A DNA stretch of 64,000 nt from Propionivibrio soli (GTDB taxonomy: Bacteria; Pseudomonadota; Gammaproteobacteria; Burkholderiales; Rhodocyclaceae), in assembly GCF_025770765.1 (NCBI RefSeq), contig NZ_JANZKY010000012.1, forward strand, positions 124,001 to 188,000, given 5' to 3'. Under the pieces are notes generated by a model, which ran no database searches, was not told where the DNA came from, and saw nothing but the letters and a program-made list of their open reading frames with translations. Of this stretch, positions 33,359 through 42,188 are shown piece after piece. A program made the position numbers and the translations under genes. Position 1 is the first letter of the stretch. The number at the start of each line of letters is the position of its first letter.

Positions 33359-35977
33359 TTAAGGCTTTACCGGCAGCATGTGCACAGCCACCGGCCCCGT
33401 ACCGTACGTGCCGACCTCAAGGGCGATGAAAACGTCGTGCTTTTCACTATAGACGACGCCGCTCGTGCCGGGGTTTTTTGTTGCCGGGCCGGGCCCCAAG
33501 CGACGCAAGGTATTGGTGGCGCGCGTGAGCCACCAGGTACTCTGGTTGGCCGGGCCGGGAAGAATCAGCAGGGCATCGTGCTTCGGGCTGTACGCCACCC
33601 CCCACGCCATCGACGTTGGGGCTTGCTGGGAGGTGGGCTCCACCTCGACGGTTTCGCGCGTCCATTTGCCCGAGGCGATATCGAAACTATAGAAAGCGTT
33701 GGCAGGAGCGCCGGGTTTTTCGTCGGCCGCGCCGTAGAACAGGATGCGCTTGCGCTTTGAATCAAAAACCGCCTTCGAGCGGTCGTTGGCCGCGAACGGC
33801 GTGTCGCTGCCTGGAATGCGCACGAACTCGCCGGCCGCCTTATCCAGTCGCCATACCCCGAACGGCCCGCCATACCAATGCTTCGGGCTCACCGTATAGA
33901 AGCCGTCGGCTCCCGACATGTCTACGGCACCCCCGAGCGTGCCGGGACCGTTCTTGCGGACGCTGCCCTCACTCCAGCGCATGCGGTCCGCGTCGTAAGG
34001 CAGGCCGCTGAGCAGCGTGCGGTCGAGATCGGCGCTGTATGCGTAGGCGTGGTAGCCGTGGCCGGACCCCTTGCGGTGGTAGAACGGCGGATTCCATCCG
34101 TCACCATCCGGGCTGCCGAATGGCCATGGCGGCATATCGGGCGGCCAGGACTCCATCCACAGATTTCCCTTGATGTCGTACTGGCTGACCTCGTTGCCCA
34201 TGTATGCCGAGTGCCCGCCACCCCAGAGAATCAGTTGTCCCCGCACCGGGTCGAGCGAAAACGAGCCGTAACTTCTGTCCTGGGCGCTGTAACCGGTATT
34301 GATGCGAGTCCATGTGTTGGCAGGCAGGCGGGAGAGAACGCCGGCGTGAGCGGCTACCCGGGAACGGTATTCCGCCTGCGTCTTGGGTAGGGCCGCCCAC
34401 GCACGTTCGTACTTATCGTTCAGCCAGACCCAGCGTGGTCCGGAGTAGTCAGCCGGCTGAGCGCGCGCCACGTCGAGCCGCAGATGCGCAACGCGCAGCG
34501 GGTTGGCGTCGAAGAGATTGTCGCCCGTCTGCACGGCGACGTGCAGGTGCCTCCCAGCGTCGTAAGCAATCGCCGTCCACGGTTGGGAAAACTCCTTGGC
34601 CGCGCCGAGCTGCACGCGGCGCCATTCGTCTCGCGCGGCGTCGTAGATCCATCCGGACGAAAGCAGCGCTACGCCGTGTTCGGTGTCGAAGCTCATCGCC
34701 GGCATCTGCGTGGCCGGAGGGTGCCCTTTGGCCCGCGATTGTCGCCACTGATTCCGTCGCGAGTCGAATACCCACGTGTCGGCGAGCACGCGATCTCCGC
34801 CGTGGCCGCCGAACAAGACGAGTACTCCGTTCCGTGTATCGGTCACGAGATTGCCGTAATAGCGGGGCAGCGGACTCGGTGCGAGATCCTCCTCCGCGTC
34901 TGCCATTGCCAAGCGTGCCGCCTCGAACGCGTGCAAGGCCTTCCAGCCATCTTGATCGGATAGGGCGCGTCGAGCGGCCGCAAGGTGTCCGCGCACCTTC
35001 TCGATGCCCGCTGCGGCTGTCTGGCACTGTTGGCGTTCGTATTCGCCCTCGCAGTTTTCGGCACGGGAAAGGCGCTCGCGATAGCTGCCCAAGGTCGACG
35101 AAAAGGCGTCCGTGTCGCCAGCCAGATCGGCAGGCGATTTTCCGGAAATCCGATCGCCGTACTCGAGCGCAATGCCTCGCGTCGACCCAGCCAGTGTTTC
35201 AATCGAGCGGACGAATTCATCCGTCTTTTCGTGGTGCTCGCGGAATCCCGCCGACCCCGTCTCGATCCGGGACCATTTGTTTGTCTCTGGATCGAAAGCC
35301 CAGGTGCTGCGCTTGAGCGCCATGGTCCAATCGGCAGGCATCCAGGGCTTGCCTTTCAGCGGCCCGCTTTGCATATTCTGCGTATTCCCGATCGTCGCCT
35401 TGTAGGCGCTGATATAGCCGCCTCCAAACAAGATGACGCGCTTGCCGATCGGGTCCCAGGCCATTGAACCGAGCATCACGTCGGGCGGTGACTGATCGAG
35501 CGGGATCTCGAGGTTTTCCCAGCGCTTGGCCTCGGGGTCGTAGGTGAAAGTACTGCCGCCGGCAAAAAACAGAACCTTCTTTGTCGTCGGCACGTACGTC
35601 GCTTGATGGGCCAGCCAGTACGGCCGGTTAACGGTCGGCAGCCCAGGCCGCTGGTTGGCATCGAAGGCCGTTGTGAGGCTCGTGCGCGGGCGATGGGGGC
35701 CGCGTCCGGGGATCGGTTCTTCCCAATCCCGGGTCGCCGGCCGGTAAAGACGCAGGTCCGCCTGCGCCGACTTGGGCGGTGGATAGCCGAAGTACAGAAA
35801 CGCCTTCTGCTCGGGCAGGTAGGTAATGCCCGCGATGGTGCCGCCGCGGCTTTCGCTGGTCTGCGTCCAAGCATTCGCGGGCAGGTTCTCGGCGAGCGCC
35901 GGCGTGCCGATAGCGACCGATGCGGACCCTATCAGCCCGAAGATCAACCGCATGCCGCATAGACGGATGCTGCTCAT
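33359..35977 (-). CDS. Secreted double kelch beta-propeller protein
   Basis: 872 residues from the ATG at 35977, whose ATGA overlaps the stop of the upstream PL26-like gene; the longer open frame to 36388 lies within that gene. Residues 1-29 are a Sec signal peptide ending ALA-E. Kelch-like blades are recognisable (VLFFAGGSTFTYDP, RVILFGGGYISAY, LVLFGGHGGDRVLADTWVFD, LILWGGGHSAYMG). Two propellers are likely, because the same start motif LPAN-(A/T)-WT occurs at about residues 32 and 551. A charged helical insert at about 245-362 interrupts the first propeller. Galactose-oxidase-like folds bind or oxidise glycans, but no Cys-Tyr cofactor pair is evident. Function unknown; binding or processing of the EPS outside the cytoplasm is inferred from coupling to the upstream gene. 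Confidence 0.85.
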   Translation of the reverse strand: MSSIRLCGMRLIFGLIGSASVAIGTPALAENLPANAWTQTSESRGGTIAGITYLPEQKAFLYFGYPPPKSAQADLRLYRPATRDWEEPIPGRGPHRPRTSLTTAFDANQRPGLPTVNRPYWLAHQATYVPTTKKVLFFAGGSTFTYDPEAKRWENLEIPLDQSPPDVMLGSMAWDPIGKRVILFGGGYISAYKATIGNTQNMQSGPLKGKPWMPADWTMALKRSTWAFDPETNKWSRIETGSAGFREHHEKTDEFVRSIETLAGSTRGIALEYGDRISGKSPADLAGDTDAFSSTLGSYRERLSRAENCEGEYERQQCQTAAAGIEKVRGHLAAARRALSDQDGWKALHAFEAARLAMADAEEDLAPSPLPRYYGNLVTDTRNGVLVLFGGHGGDRVLADTWVFDSRRNQWRQSRAKGHPPATQMPAMSFDTEHGVALLSSGWIYDAARDEWRRVQLGAAKEFSQPWTAIAYDAGRHLHVAVQTGDNLFDANPLRVAHLRLDVARAQPADYSGPRWVWLNDKYERAWAALPKTQAEYRSRVAAHAGVLSRLPANTWTRINTGYSAQDRSYGSFSLDPVRGQLILWGGGHSAYMGNEVSQYDIKGNLWMESWPPDMPPWPFGSPDGDGWNPPFYHRKGSGHGYHAYAYSADLDRTLLSGLPYDADRMRWSEGSVRKNGPGTLGGAVDMSGADGFYTVSPKHWYGGPFGVWRLDKAAGEFVRIPGSDTPFAANDRSKAVFDSKRKRILFYGAADEKPGAPANAFYSFDIASGKWTRETVEVEPTSQQAPTSMAWGVAYSPKHDALLILPGPANQSTWWLTRATNTLRRLGPGPATKNPGTSGVVYSEKHDVFIALEVGTYGTGPVAVHMLPVKP

Positions 35978-38900
35978 TTCCGCTTCTCGCGCACGATGAC
36001 ATAGGCAAGGACGACCGGTTCGCCTTTGGCCCCAGGGACGAAGTCGATCGAAAGGACGCCGTCTGCTCCTACGGTGACTTCTCCCGTATAGGACCAGCTC
36101 AGCTTTTTCGACGCTTCCTTGACGATCGGCAACTGCAGCGCCTTGTCCTGCACGTTGACCGTTCCCATGGTTTCCGTCCAGAAATCGGTGCCGCCCATTT
36201 CGACCGTGAAACGACCCGGCCCGGTCTTCACGCGCACGCCGCCCTTGATGTGAACCTCGGGACAACCCTTGCCGCCGAAGCGTTGCGGTTCCGCTGTATC
36301 GACGACGCGCGTTCCCCGGGTATAGCCATAACCTTTGGCGTCGTTGTATTCGCCGCCGACAAAACCATCGACTCGGCCACGGAAGCAAAGCTGGGCCACG
36401 ACACCCGGTTCCCAGACGGTAATCGCCTGGCTGGCGCTCGCGCTGTGCGCTTCATTGTCTGTGGCTCGCAACGAGATCAGGTGTTTCCCGGGAGAGAGCT
36501 TCAGAGTGTCGTCCTTCTTCGACGAGACCGGCTTGCCGTCGACCTGCCATTCGTAGCTGTTGATCGTGCCGGCGCGGGCTCGTACCTGATTGCCGCTCAC
36601 CGGGACGTCGGCCTCGCGTTTGTCGGCGGGTACGGGCACCGTCCAAGGCAGATCGAAGGCGATTGCCGGGTCCTTGGCGCGTAGATCCATCGCCTGCATG
36701 ACGTAGGGAAGTCCTTGGGCGGTCCAAGCCAGCATGGACAGTTTGTTATCGAAACGCTCGAGTATGTTCGCTTGCGCCCATGTTTTTCGGTTCGGGATGG
36801 CGCCGAGTTTGACGGCGTGTTCGGTCGCGTAATTGAGAAACGCAGGGTCGCCGGTGTGCTTGTAGGCGAAAGCCATCAAGCGGTAGTGGCAGAACAGAGC
36901 TTCCCAACTGCTGCCGCGTTGCAGCATCGTCGTACGCGCAAACTGAACGACCGCGTCTACGAGATCCTGACGACCGGTGAGTTCTGCAAGCTCCATGAGC
37001 GAATAAGCCGCGCCGAAGTTCTGGAAGAAGAAGATCGTCGGCGGTCCGCCCAAGGGTTTTTCTGGCAATGGGCGATGGATATCCTTGCGGAAATTCCAGA
37101 CGTCGCCATGGATGTTGCCGAACTTCTTGAAGTGACCCACCTGAAAATCGAGGTAGCCCTTCAGCGCTTCCTCGTAGCGTTTGTCCCCGGTTGTTTCCCA
37201 AAAGAAGGTGAGGTAGCCGAGCCCCGCCGAGTGTTCCTTGTCGTAGGCGTTCATGCTTTCCCAATGCGCGTCCATCCCCATACGCATTTGATCGAGGATG
37301 CGAAGGTCACCCGTCAGAAAGTATCCCAGGCGGAAACCATGCGGGGCCGCCACGCGGATTCCTACGTAACCGTCGCCCCAATGGTCCACGTTGTGGCGGT
37401 GCCCGTGCATCTTGACCGCGTGATTCCCCTTGTAGTCGTGGCTGTTGATCAGATCGACTTCCTGTGTGTGGCCGGTCATGGCGAGTGCCGTGTCGAGGTA
37501 TTCACGTTTGCCCGTGCGCATGAACTGCTCATAGAAGAGCATGTCGATCAGGGCCTCGTTGTTGCCCCATCCCCAGCGGCCGGCGAGCCGTTCCCAGCCG
37601 CCGTTCCGGTTCGGTACTTGCTGGAAATCGCCGTAATCGTAAATGCCGAACCACGACCAGAGTTGTCGGTGATAGAAGAAGTAGTCGATGCCGTCGGCGA
37701 TCAAGCCTTCCCAGGCGGCATGCTGGCGCGAGCTGTCGCGCGCATGGAATGCGCCGGCCGCCTCGGTGTCCGCATACCAGGATGACGGCGCCTTGATGAA
37801 CGCCGGCTGCAAGAGGTTGCGGGCGACGTTCGCCCCCTGCGCCGATGCCGCGTCGCCCGTGTGGAAATAGAAGAACAAATCGTGCGTTCGTGAGACCCCC
37901 TGTGCCGCGCCCTGGCCGAACGATGTGGATTCGCCTTCGCCGTATTGTCGGGCGTAACGTCGCGTGTCGAGCAGGCGGGCGCGCTTTGGCCACAGGCCGA
38001 TGTTTAGCCGGCCATCGTCGAACGCCAGCTCTTTCGCATACATCTCGCGCATATGGCGCACGCCGAAGGTAACGCCGCGCTTGCCGTCGTTGACGTCCAT
38101 CCAGCCATCGGCCGCTTTGGCCATGTCCACGATACGTTCGTCACCGGCTCTATCGTTTCCTTCAACTCCGGTTCCCGACCAGATCTCGGCGGCGTGGGCG
38201 TTGTCCTGGAAAACCCCCGCCTTCCTTGTCGCAAACGTGGACAGGGATTGGCCGTCGGCGCCGACGGTGACCTGAGGCGTTCCGTCCATCCTGATCGGCA
38301 GGCTCAACGCCAATTCGCGGATCATTTCGATGTCCGGGTTTCCTTCGAAGACAAACGAATGCTTGACCTCGACATAGGACTGGCCGGCGTACGCGGTGTA
38401 GCGCAGCCAGAACTCACAGCCTTCGTTTTTGTAAGTGTCACCGCGACCCCGCCCGAGCTTGGCGTAGCGGTAACGGCCTTTGACGACGAGGTGCGCTGAT
38501 AGCGGGCCTTCGCGCTCGATGGCGATATCCTCGATGACCGCGCGCGACGGTTCGGTCTGCGCGCCTTCCGCGTGGTACGCGTAGGGTGCGTACCCACCTG
38601 GCGAGCCTAGGGCCAACAGGTCCATGCGGTTCGCGCGTTCACCCTCTGTGGATCTCTGTGATAGGGCCTCTTCGGAGGTATCCGGCGCCTTGAAGCGCAG
38701 ATCATCGAATAGACCCGTAGCTCCTTTGCTCAAACGGAATCTCAGCGGCCCGGTGTCCACGGCGAAACCGTCCGACGTGCGCGTGATCGAGAGTTTTTCC
38801 GTGGGGAGGGCTTTGCGCGTCACGCCATCTCCGTATTCGAGCCGATACGGAGCGCGTCCTTTGGCGTCCCCTAGGAACGTGATCAATGCCCACTTCACGC

Positions 38901-40305
38901 TGCCGTCGGGCCACATCGCGAGCTTGTCCACCTGAATCGGAATCTCGTTGCCGTCGGCATCGACGAGCCGCAGGTTGTCAGTCGATTTGAGGACGGCGCG
39001 CCCAAACGGAATGCCGCCACGCGCGGGCAAGGCAACCCCGTCGGTCGTCGGTGGGTTGTCGATATCGAGCGTTACCGAGTTTTTGCTCGACGCGACCTTC
39101 TCCGCTACGGGCGGCAGCGGCGCGGGAAGCGAAGGAGGAAGCGGCGTCTCCGCAACGTTGGCATCCCATCCGCGAGCCGACATCGAAGCAAGCTGGTTCT
39201 GGCGCTTGGCAACCGTTTCGGGAGCCAGACGTGGATCGCGGAAGGTGGACTGCACAGGCTTGAGTTCGCGAATCAGTTCCTGACGCGACGCCGCCAAGGC
39301 GGCATTCACCTTCTTGTTGTATTGATCGGCGGCAATTCCTTTGGCACCGACCGCGAAGAAATGGAGGCCGATGTCGCTGAGCTGCAACCGATCTGGAAGA
39401 TCCTTGCGCATGGGGAGGGGTGGAACACGCGGACTCCAGGCGTATAAGCCAAGGTTTGTCGGCAAGCCGACGCCAGCGAGTTCCATGGGGGCAGCGCCGG
39501 CTGGTTCGACCATCGCGGCCTGAATACCCTGACGGTCATCGTGCATGTAAAACGTGAGTTCTTTAGGAGGAACGGCGCCGTCGCGGACAGTCACCGGTCC
39601 CGTGCTTTCCGACCAGGACAGCCACGAGCGCCAATGCCAGGCGGATTCGACGAGATTGCCGCCGAATTGCCAGACGAGCGGCTGATAGGCGGAATCCGGT
39701 CGCGGTGTGTTTCTGAAGGCACCGGTGCTCATTCGCAACCGGACCTTGCCCGGCTCGCCCTGTTCGAACGCGCCATAGAGCCTCAACGACGCCTCCTTGA
39801 GCAGGAGGTTCGGTGCCGCTTTCAAAGGAGCGAAAGAGAATCCGACATTGAGTACGGCGCTGCCTTTCTTTCCCTGCAGATCGATTTCAAACGGCGTCGC
39901 TCCGTAGCCCTCAAACCGCAGGTTCCCTTTGATCACAGCCTGCAAGTCGGCGACGTCGATGGTGTCGACTTTCACGGTGCCACGGATCGCTTTCCCTGTT
40001 GTGACCCCGCGTCCGCCGGAGGTCGCATCGCCGACAATATAGGTGACTACAACGGCGGGTTCGTTGGCCGGCTGACGGACAATGGCTTCATCCGCGGAGT
40101 ACTTGCCGTCGCCATCGAGGTCGAGATCGACGGCGTCGATGAATCCTGATGTTTGCCCCAGCGTGACTCGGATGGCGCCTGTATCGAGAACGCGCTCGGC
40201 TGCCCCGATGGAAGCGGAATAAAGCGCGCCGACGAAGGCGAATACGGTGACAACTCCGGCCATACGCCGGAGTCCGTTATTCAGAGACAGCAGCGGCGTA
40301 GGCAA
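35974..40305 (-). CDS. Giant secreted protein with PL26/YetA-like (PcRGLX-type) core
   Basis: 1443 residues. The TTG start at 40305 has AGGA 7 nt upstream and gives a positively charged signal-peptide n-region (LRR) before the hydrophobic core; the internal ATG at residue 15 would lose it. Cleavage is likely near IGA-AE (residue 35). Residues about 60-73 form a canonical EF-hand loop (D62-x-D64-x-D66-G67-x-Y69-S70-x-x-E73). Residues about 40-400 are an unassigned beta-rich domain. From about 405 (SVTLDIDNPPTTDG) the protein resembles the RIFT-barrel N-terminus of PcRGLX/YetA-like exo-rhamnogalacturonan lyases (PL26), followed to about 1230 by beta-sandwich and alpha/alpha-barrel parts. An Ig/PKD-like module (about 1248-1300) and a C-terminal beta domain finish it. 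A lyase or hydrolase of the EPS is the best inference. Confidence 0.8.
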   Translation of the reverse strand: MPTPLLSLNNGLRRMAGVVTVFAFVGALYSASIGAAERVLDTGAIRVTLGQTSGFIDAVDLDLDGDGKYSADEAIVRQPANEPAVVVTYIVGDATSGGRGVTTGKAIRGTVKVDTIDVADLQAVIKGNLRFEGYGATPFEIDLQGKKGSAVLNVGFSFAPLKAAPNLLLKEASLRLYGAFEQGEPGKVRLRMSTGAFRNTPRPDSAYQPLVWQFGGNLVESAWHWRSWLSWSESTGPVTVRDGAVPPKELTFYMHDDRQGIQAAMVEPAGAAPMELAGVGLPTNLGLYAWSPRVPPLPMRKDLPDRLQLSDIGLHFFAVGAKGIAADQYNKKVNAALAASRQELIRELKPVQSTFRDPRLAPETVAKRQNQLASMSARGWDANVAETPLPPSLPAPLPPVAEKVASSKNSVTLDIDNPPTTDGVALPARGGIPFGRAVLKSTDNLRLVDADGNEIPIQVDKLAMWPDGSVKWALITFLGDAKGRAPYRLEYGDGVTRKALPTEKLSITRTSDGFAVDTGPLRFRLSKGATGLFDDLRFKAPDTSEEALSQRSTEGERANRMDLLALGSPGGYAPYAYHAEGAQTEPSRAVIEDIAIEREGPLSAHLVVKGRYRYAKLGRGRGDTYKNEGCEFWLRYTAYAGQSYVEVKHSFVFEGNPDIEMIRELALSLPIRMDGTPQVTVGADGQSLSTFATRKAGVFQDNAHAAEIWSGTGVEGNDRAGDERIVDMAKAADGWMDVNDGKRGVTFGVRHMREMYAKELAFDDGRLNIGLWPKRARLLDTRRYARQYGEGESTSFGQGAAQGVSRTHDLFFYFHTGDAASAQGANVARNLLQPAFIKAPSSWYADTEAAGAFHARDSSRQHAAWEGLIADGIDYFFYHRQLWSWFGIYDYGDFQQVPNRNGGWERLAGRWGWGNNEALIDMLFYEQFMRTGKREYLDTALAMTGHTQEVDLINSHDYKGNHAVKMHGHRHNVDHWGDGYVGIRVAAPHGFRLGYFLTGDLRILDQMRMGMDAHWESMNAYDKEHSAGLGYLTFFWETTGDKRYEEALKGYLDFQVGHFKKFGNIHGDVWNFRKDIHRPLPEKPLGGPPTIFFFQNFGAAYSLMELAELTGRQDLVDAVVQFARTTMLQRGSSWEALFCHYRLMAFAYKHTGDPAFLNYATEHAVKLGAIPNRKTWAQANILERFDNKLSMLAWTAQGLPYVMQAMDLRAKDPAIAFDLPWTVPVPADKREADVPVSGNQVRARAGTINSYEWQVDGKPVSSKKDDTLKLSPGKHLISLRATDNEAHSASASQAITVWEPGVVAQLCFRGRVDGFVGGEYNDAKGYGYTRGTRVVDTAEPQRFGGKGCPEVHIKGGVRVKTGPGRFTVEMGGTDFWTETMGTVNVQDKALQLPIVKEASKKLSWSYTGEVTVGADGVLSIDFVPGAKGEPVVLAYVIVREKRK

Positions 40306-40314
40306 GATGTTGTC

Positions 40315-41067
40315 CTAATTGTTGGTTGGCGGAGCGGCGGTCTGCGTGTCGGCCGAAGGTGTGGGTTGCGGAGCAGGCGGGAGCGGACGTCCCGCTTTTT
40401 CGAGCTTGCCGCGCAGTCCAGGCAGCATCAGGCCGGCACGTTGAGCCTTGTCGGCGTATTCGTAGGCTTTGTCCCAATTCCCGAGATCCGCATAGAGCAA
40501 GCCGACGTTGTAGTAGAAGTTGGCGCTTTCCTCACCCAGACGTTCGGCCAACTGGTATTCGGTGAGCGCTTCTTTGAGCTTCCCGCGTTGTTGCAGATGG
40601 ATTCCATACACAAATCGCACGGCTCTATCCTCTGGACGGAAACGGATGGCGCGGTCAAAGAAGCAATCAGCCGTTAATTTCGGAGTGAATGGCGTCGCCG
40701 AACGCTGCGGCAGCTTTCCTCCGGCCATTCGTTCAAGGCGGGACATGGCGATGAGGGCTCGCGGATGATTGGGGAGGATTCTCAGCGTGTAGTGGATTTC
40801 TGCGGTCAAGCGGTCGATCGTGTATCGCTTGGTATTCAGAGCCTGCATGTCGGGATTGAAGTGCACGTTCTCGACACGCTTGATCCGACCCATCGGATCC
40901 TCGCCGGTCGGAACAGAGCTCGATGGGTCCGCGTAGTCCCAAGGGCCGATGTTCTGAAAGTTCTTCAACTCCCCGCATTCGAGTTCGCTCCCCATGACCC
41001 GGCCCGACACGGCAAGCGTCGCGCCCATCACGAAGCAGGCTACCCAACGTATCGTTTTTTTATGCAT
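40315..41067 (-). CDS. Exported TPR-repeat protein
   Basis: 250 residues from ATG 41067, preceded by GGGGAAC; an upstream in-frame start at 41091 is less well placed. The N-terminus MHKKTIRWVACFVMGATLA is a signal peptide. Three or so TPR units follow (LTAEIHYTLRILPNHPRALIAM, FDRAIRFRPEDRAVRFVYGIHL, ALTEYQLAERLGEESANFYYNVGL, plus GNWDKAYEYADKAQRAG). The C-terminal 25 residues are proline-rich. TPR proteins with this export signal often scaffold EPS assembly or modification complexes, as AlgK does for alginate beside AlgI/AlgJ. The position next to an MBOAT/SGNH pair makes that comparison apt (inference). Confidence 0.85.
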   Translation of the reverse strand: MHKKTIRWVACFVMGATLAVSGRVMGSELECGELKNFQNIGPWDYADPSSSVPTGEDPMGRIKRVENVHFNPDMQALNTKRYTIDRLTAEIHYTLRILPNHPRALIAMSRLERMAGGKLPQRSATPFTPKLTADCFFDRAIRFRPEDRAVRFVYGIHLQQRGKLKEALTEYQLAERLGEESANFYYNVGLLYADLGNWDKAYEYADKAQRAGLMLPGLRGKLEKAGRPLPPAPQPTPSADTQTAAPPTNN

Positions 41068-41104
41068 TTCAGTTCCCCAAGCAAAATCCATTTGCGAAGC
41101 GTAG

Positions 41105-41127
41105 CACTTCCCGCCGGGCCGGAAGTG
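41105..41127 (-). repeat. Intercistronic 7-bp hairpin before the TPR gene
   Basis: CACTTCC (41105-41111) and GGAAGTG (41121-41127) flank a 9-nt G/C loop in the 78-bp gap between the SGNH and TPR genes. There is no U tract on the transcribed minus strand. It may define a processing point that separates the acylation genes from the downstream secreted-protein genes. Confidence 0.35.
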
Positions 41128-41145
41128 GAGTGTTGGTTACAGGCG

Positions 41146-42186
41146 TCATCGGCTGAGTTTTTCCGCGATGAGGTTGCTCGCTACTCGAACAGCATCTCGG
41201 TTCCAATGGTGATCGTAAGGACCGACTTCAAGGGAGCGACCTGAACCCGCCTCAAAAGCGCGGAACGCCTCCGTCGTATCCACCACGATCTCTTTTCTCG
41301 CCTCCGCTTCCGTCCGTAATAGCTGCAGATCTTCTGTTTCAGCGATCGGACCATCGAGCAGATGCGCCCGGTCGGCGTCGATTACAAACATGAATCGTCC
41401 TCCGTCGATCGTGGATAGCCGGGAGAAGAATTGGTTCAATACCGTTCTAGCGACCGACAGCGGAGCGCCGGAGTTCCCTTGCTTGCGCGGCGTCTGGCCT
41501 GGTGGGCTGGGCGCTGTCTGCCACTTGGTCAGCAGGTTCTTAACCGCCAACGCAGGATCGAACTTCAACTGCGAGAAAACGTATTGCGCCAAGGCCGATT
41601 CCCGCAGCAACCGTTTAGCGGCAGAAGGAGGAGGCTGGGTTTCGGTCTGCAGGTTCATCTTCGCGTCAAAGCAGGGACCGTGTACGTTGCCTGATCCGCA
41701 CATCGCCTGCTTTACGTCGCCGCGTTCAATGACGAAGACAAAGGTCTTGATGCCAAAATGCGTTGCGGCAAAGCGGGCCCGTTCGGCGTAATCGAGCAGA
41801 TTCGAGCCTGGGCCTCCAAACGCATAAACCTGCCGTCCGCGCAGTTGTTTCTCCAGTTGTGCCGCTGGCCGGTCCTGAGCCGGAAGCATGTTTGCCTCGA
41901 TGAAACTGTCGCCAATCAGTGCAACCGCGTTTGGGTCGCTCTCAAAATCGTGATCGGCAACGAAACCGTAGTTATTGGCGCAGATGCGCTGGTTATTCTT
42001 CAGATCCCAGCCAGTGGCCGCCACGAAGCAATGGTGGGCCGGGTAGGTGAGGATGACGGGGTCGGCGTAGTAACCACTGCGTGTAGCGGTCGACACCGGC
42101 AGTATCCGGAACAGCACTTCCAGAAGGATCAGGACGAGCGCAATGCCGGCAGCGAACCACGGGAATGTCGTAAGCAAGCGTCGCAT
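41146..42186 (-). CDS. Membrane-anchored SGNH hydrolase-like O-acetylation protein (AlgJ/AlgX-like role)
   Basis: 346 residues starting 2 bp after the MBOAT gene. One N-terminal membrane helix (FAAGIALVLILLEVLFRIL) anchors a periplasmic SGNH domain. The GDS block is VALIGDSFIEAN with Ser94, and the C-terminal D-x-x-H region is GPYDHHWNRDAVR. The Asp-His-Ser set for acetyl transfer is therefore present. MBOAT proteins of the AlgI/DltB type pass acyl groups across the membrane to such partners, which place them on the glycan. Two cysteines near CGSGNVHGPC may form a disulfide. Confidence 0.87.
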   Translation of the reverse strand: MRRLLTTFPWFAAGIALVLILLEVLFRILPVSTATRSGYYADPVILTYPAHHCFVAATGWDLKNNQRICANNYGFVADHDFESDPNAVALIGDSFIEANMLPAQDRPAAQLEKQLRGRQVYAFGGPGSNLLDYAERARFAATHFGIKTFVFVIERGDVKQAMCGSGNVHGPCFDAKMNLQTETQPPPSAAKRLLRESALAQYVFSQLKFDPALAVKNLLTKWQTAPSPPGQTPRKQGNSGAPLSVARTVLNQFFSRLSTIDGGRFMFVIDADRAHLLDGPIAETEDLQLLRTEAEARKEIVVDTTEAFRAFEAGSGRSLEVGPYDHHWNRDAVRVASNLIAEKLSR

Positions 42187-42188
42187 GG

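Noticed and set aside
34312-35316. 334-codon plus-strand open frame, very Arg-rich
   Set aside because: Antisense shadow of the kelch gene; its arginine/serine-rich composition is typical of the wrong strand of high-GC genes.
36715-37785. 356-codon plus-strand open frame
   Set aside because: It is antisense to the PL26-like gene, has no ribosome-binding site and no recognisable protein; long antisense frames are expected in this GC-rich coding sequence.
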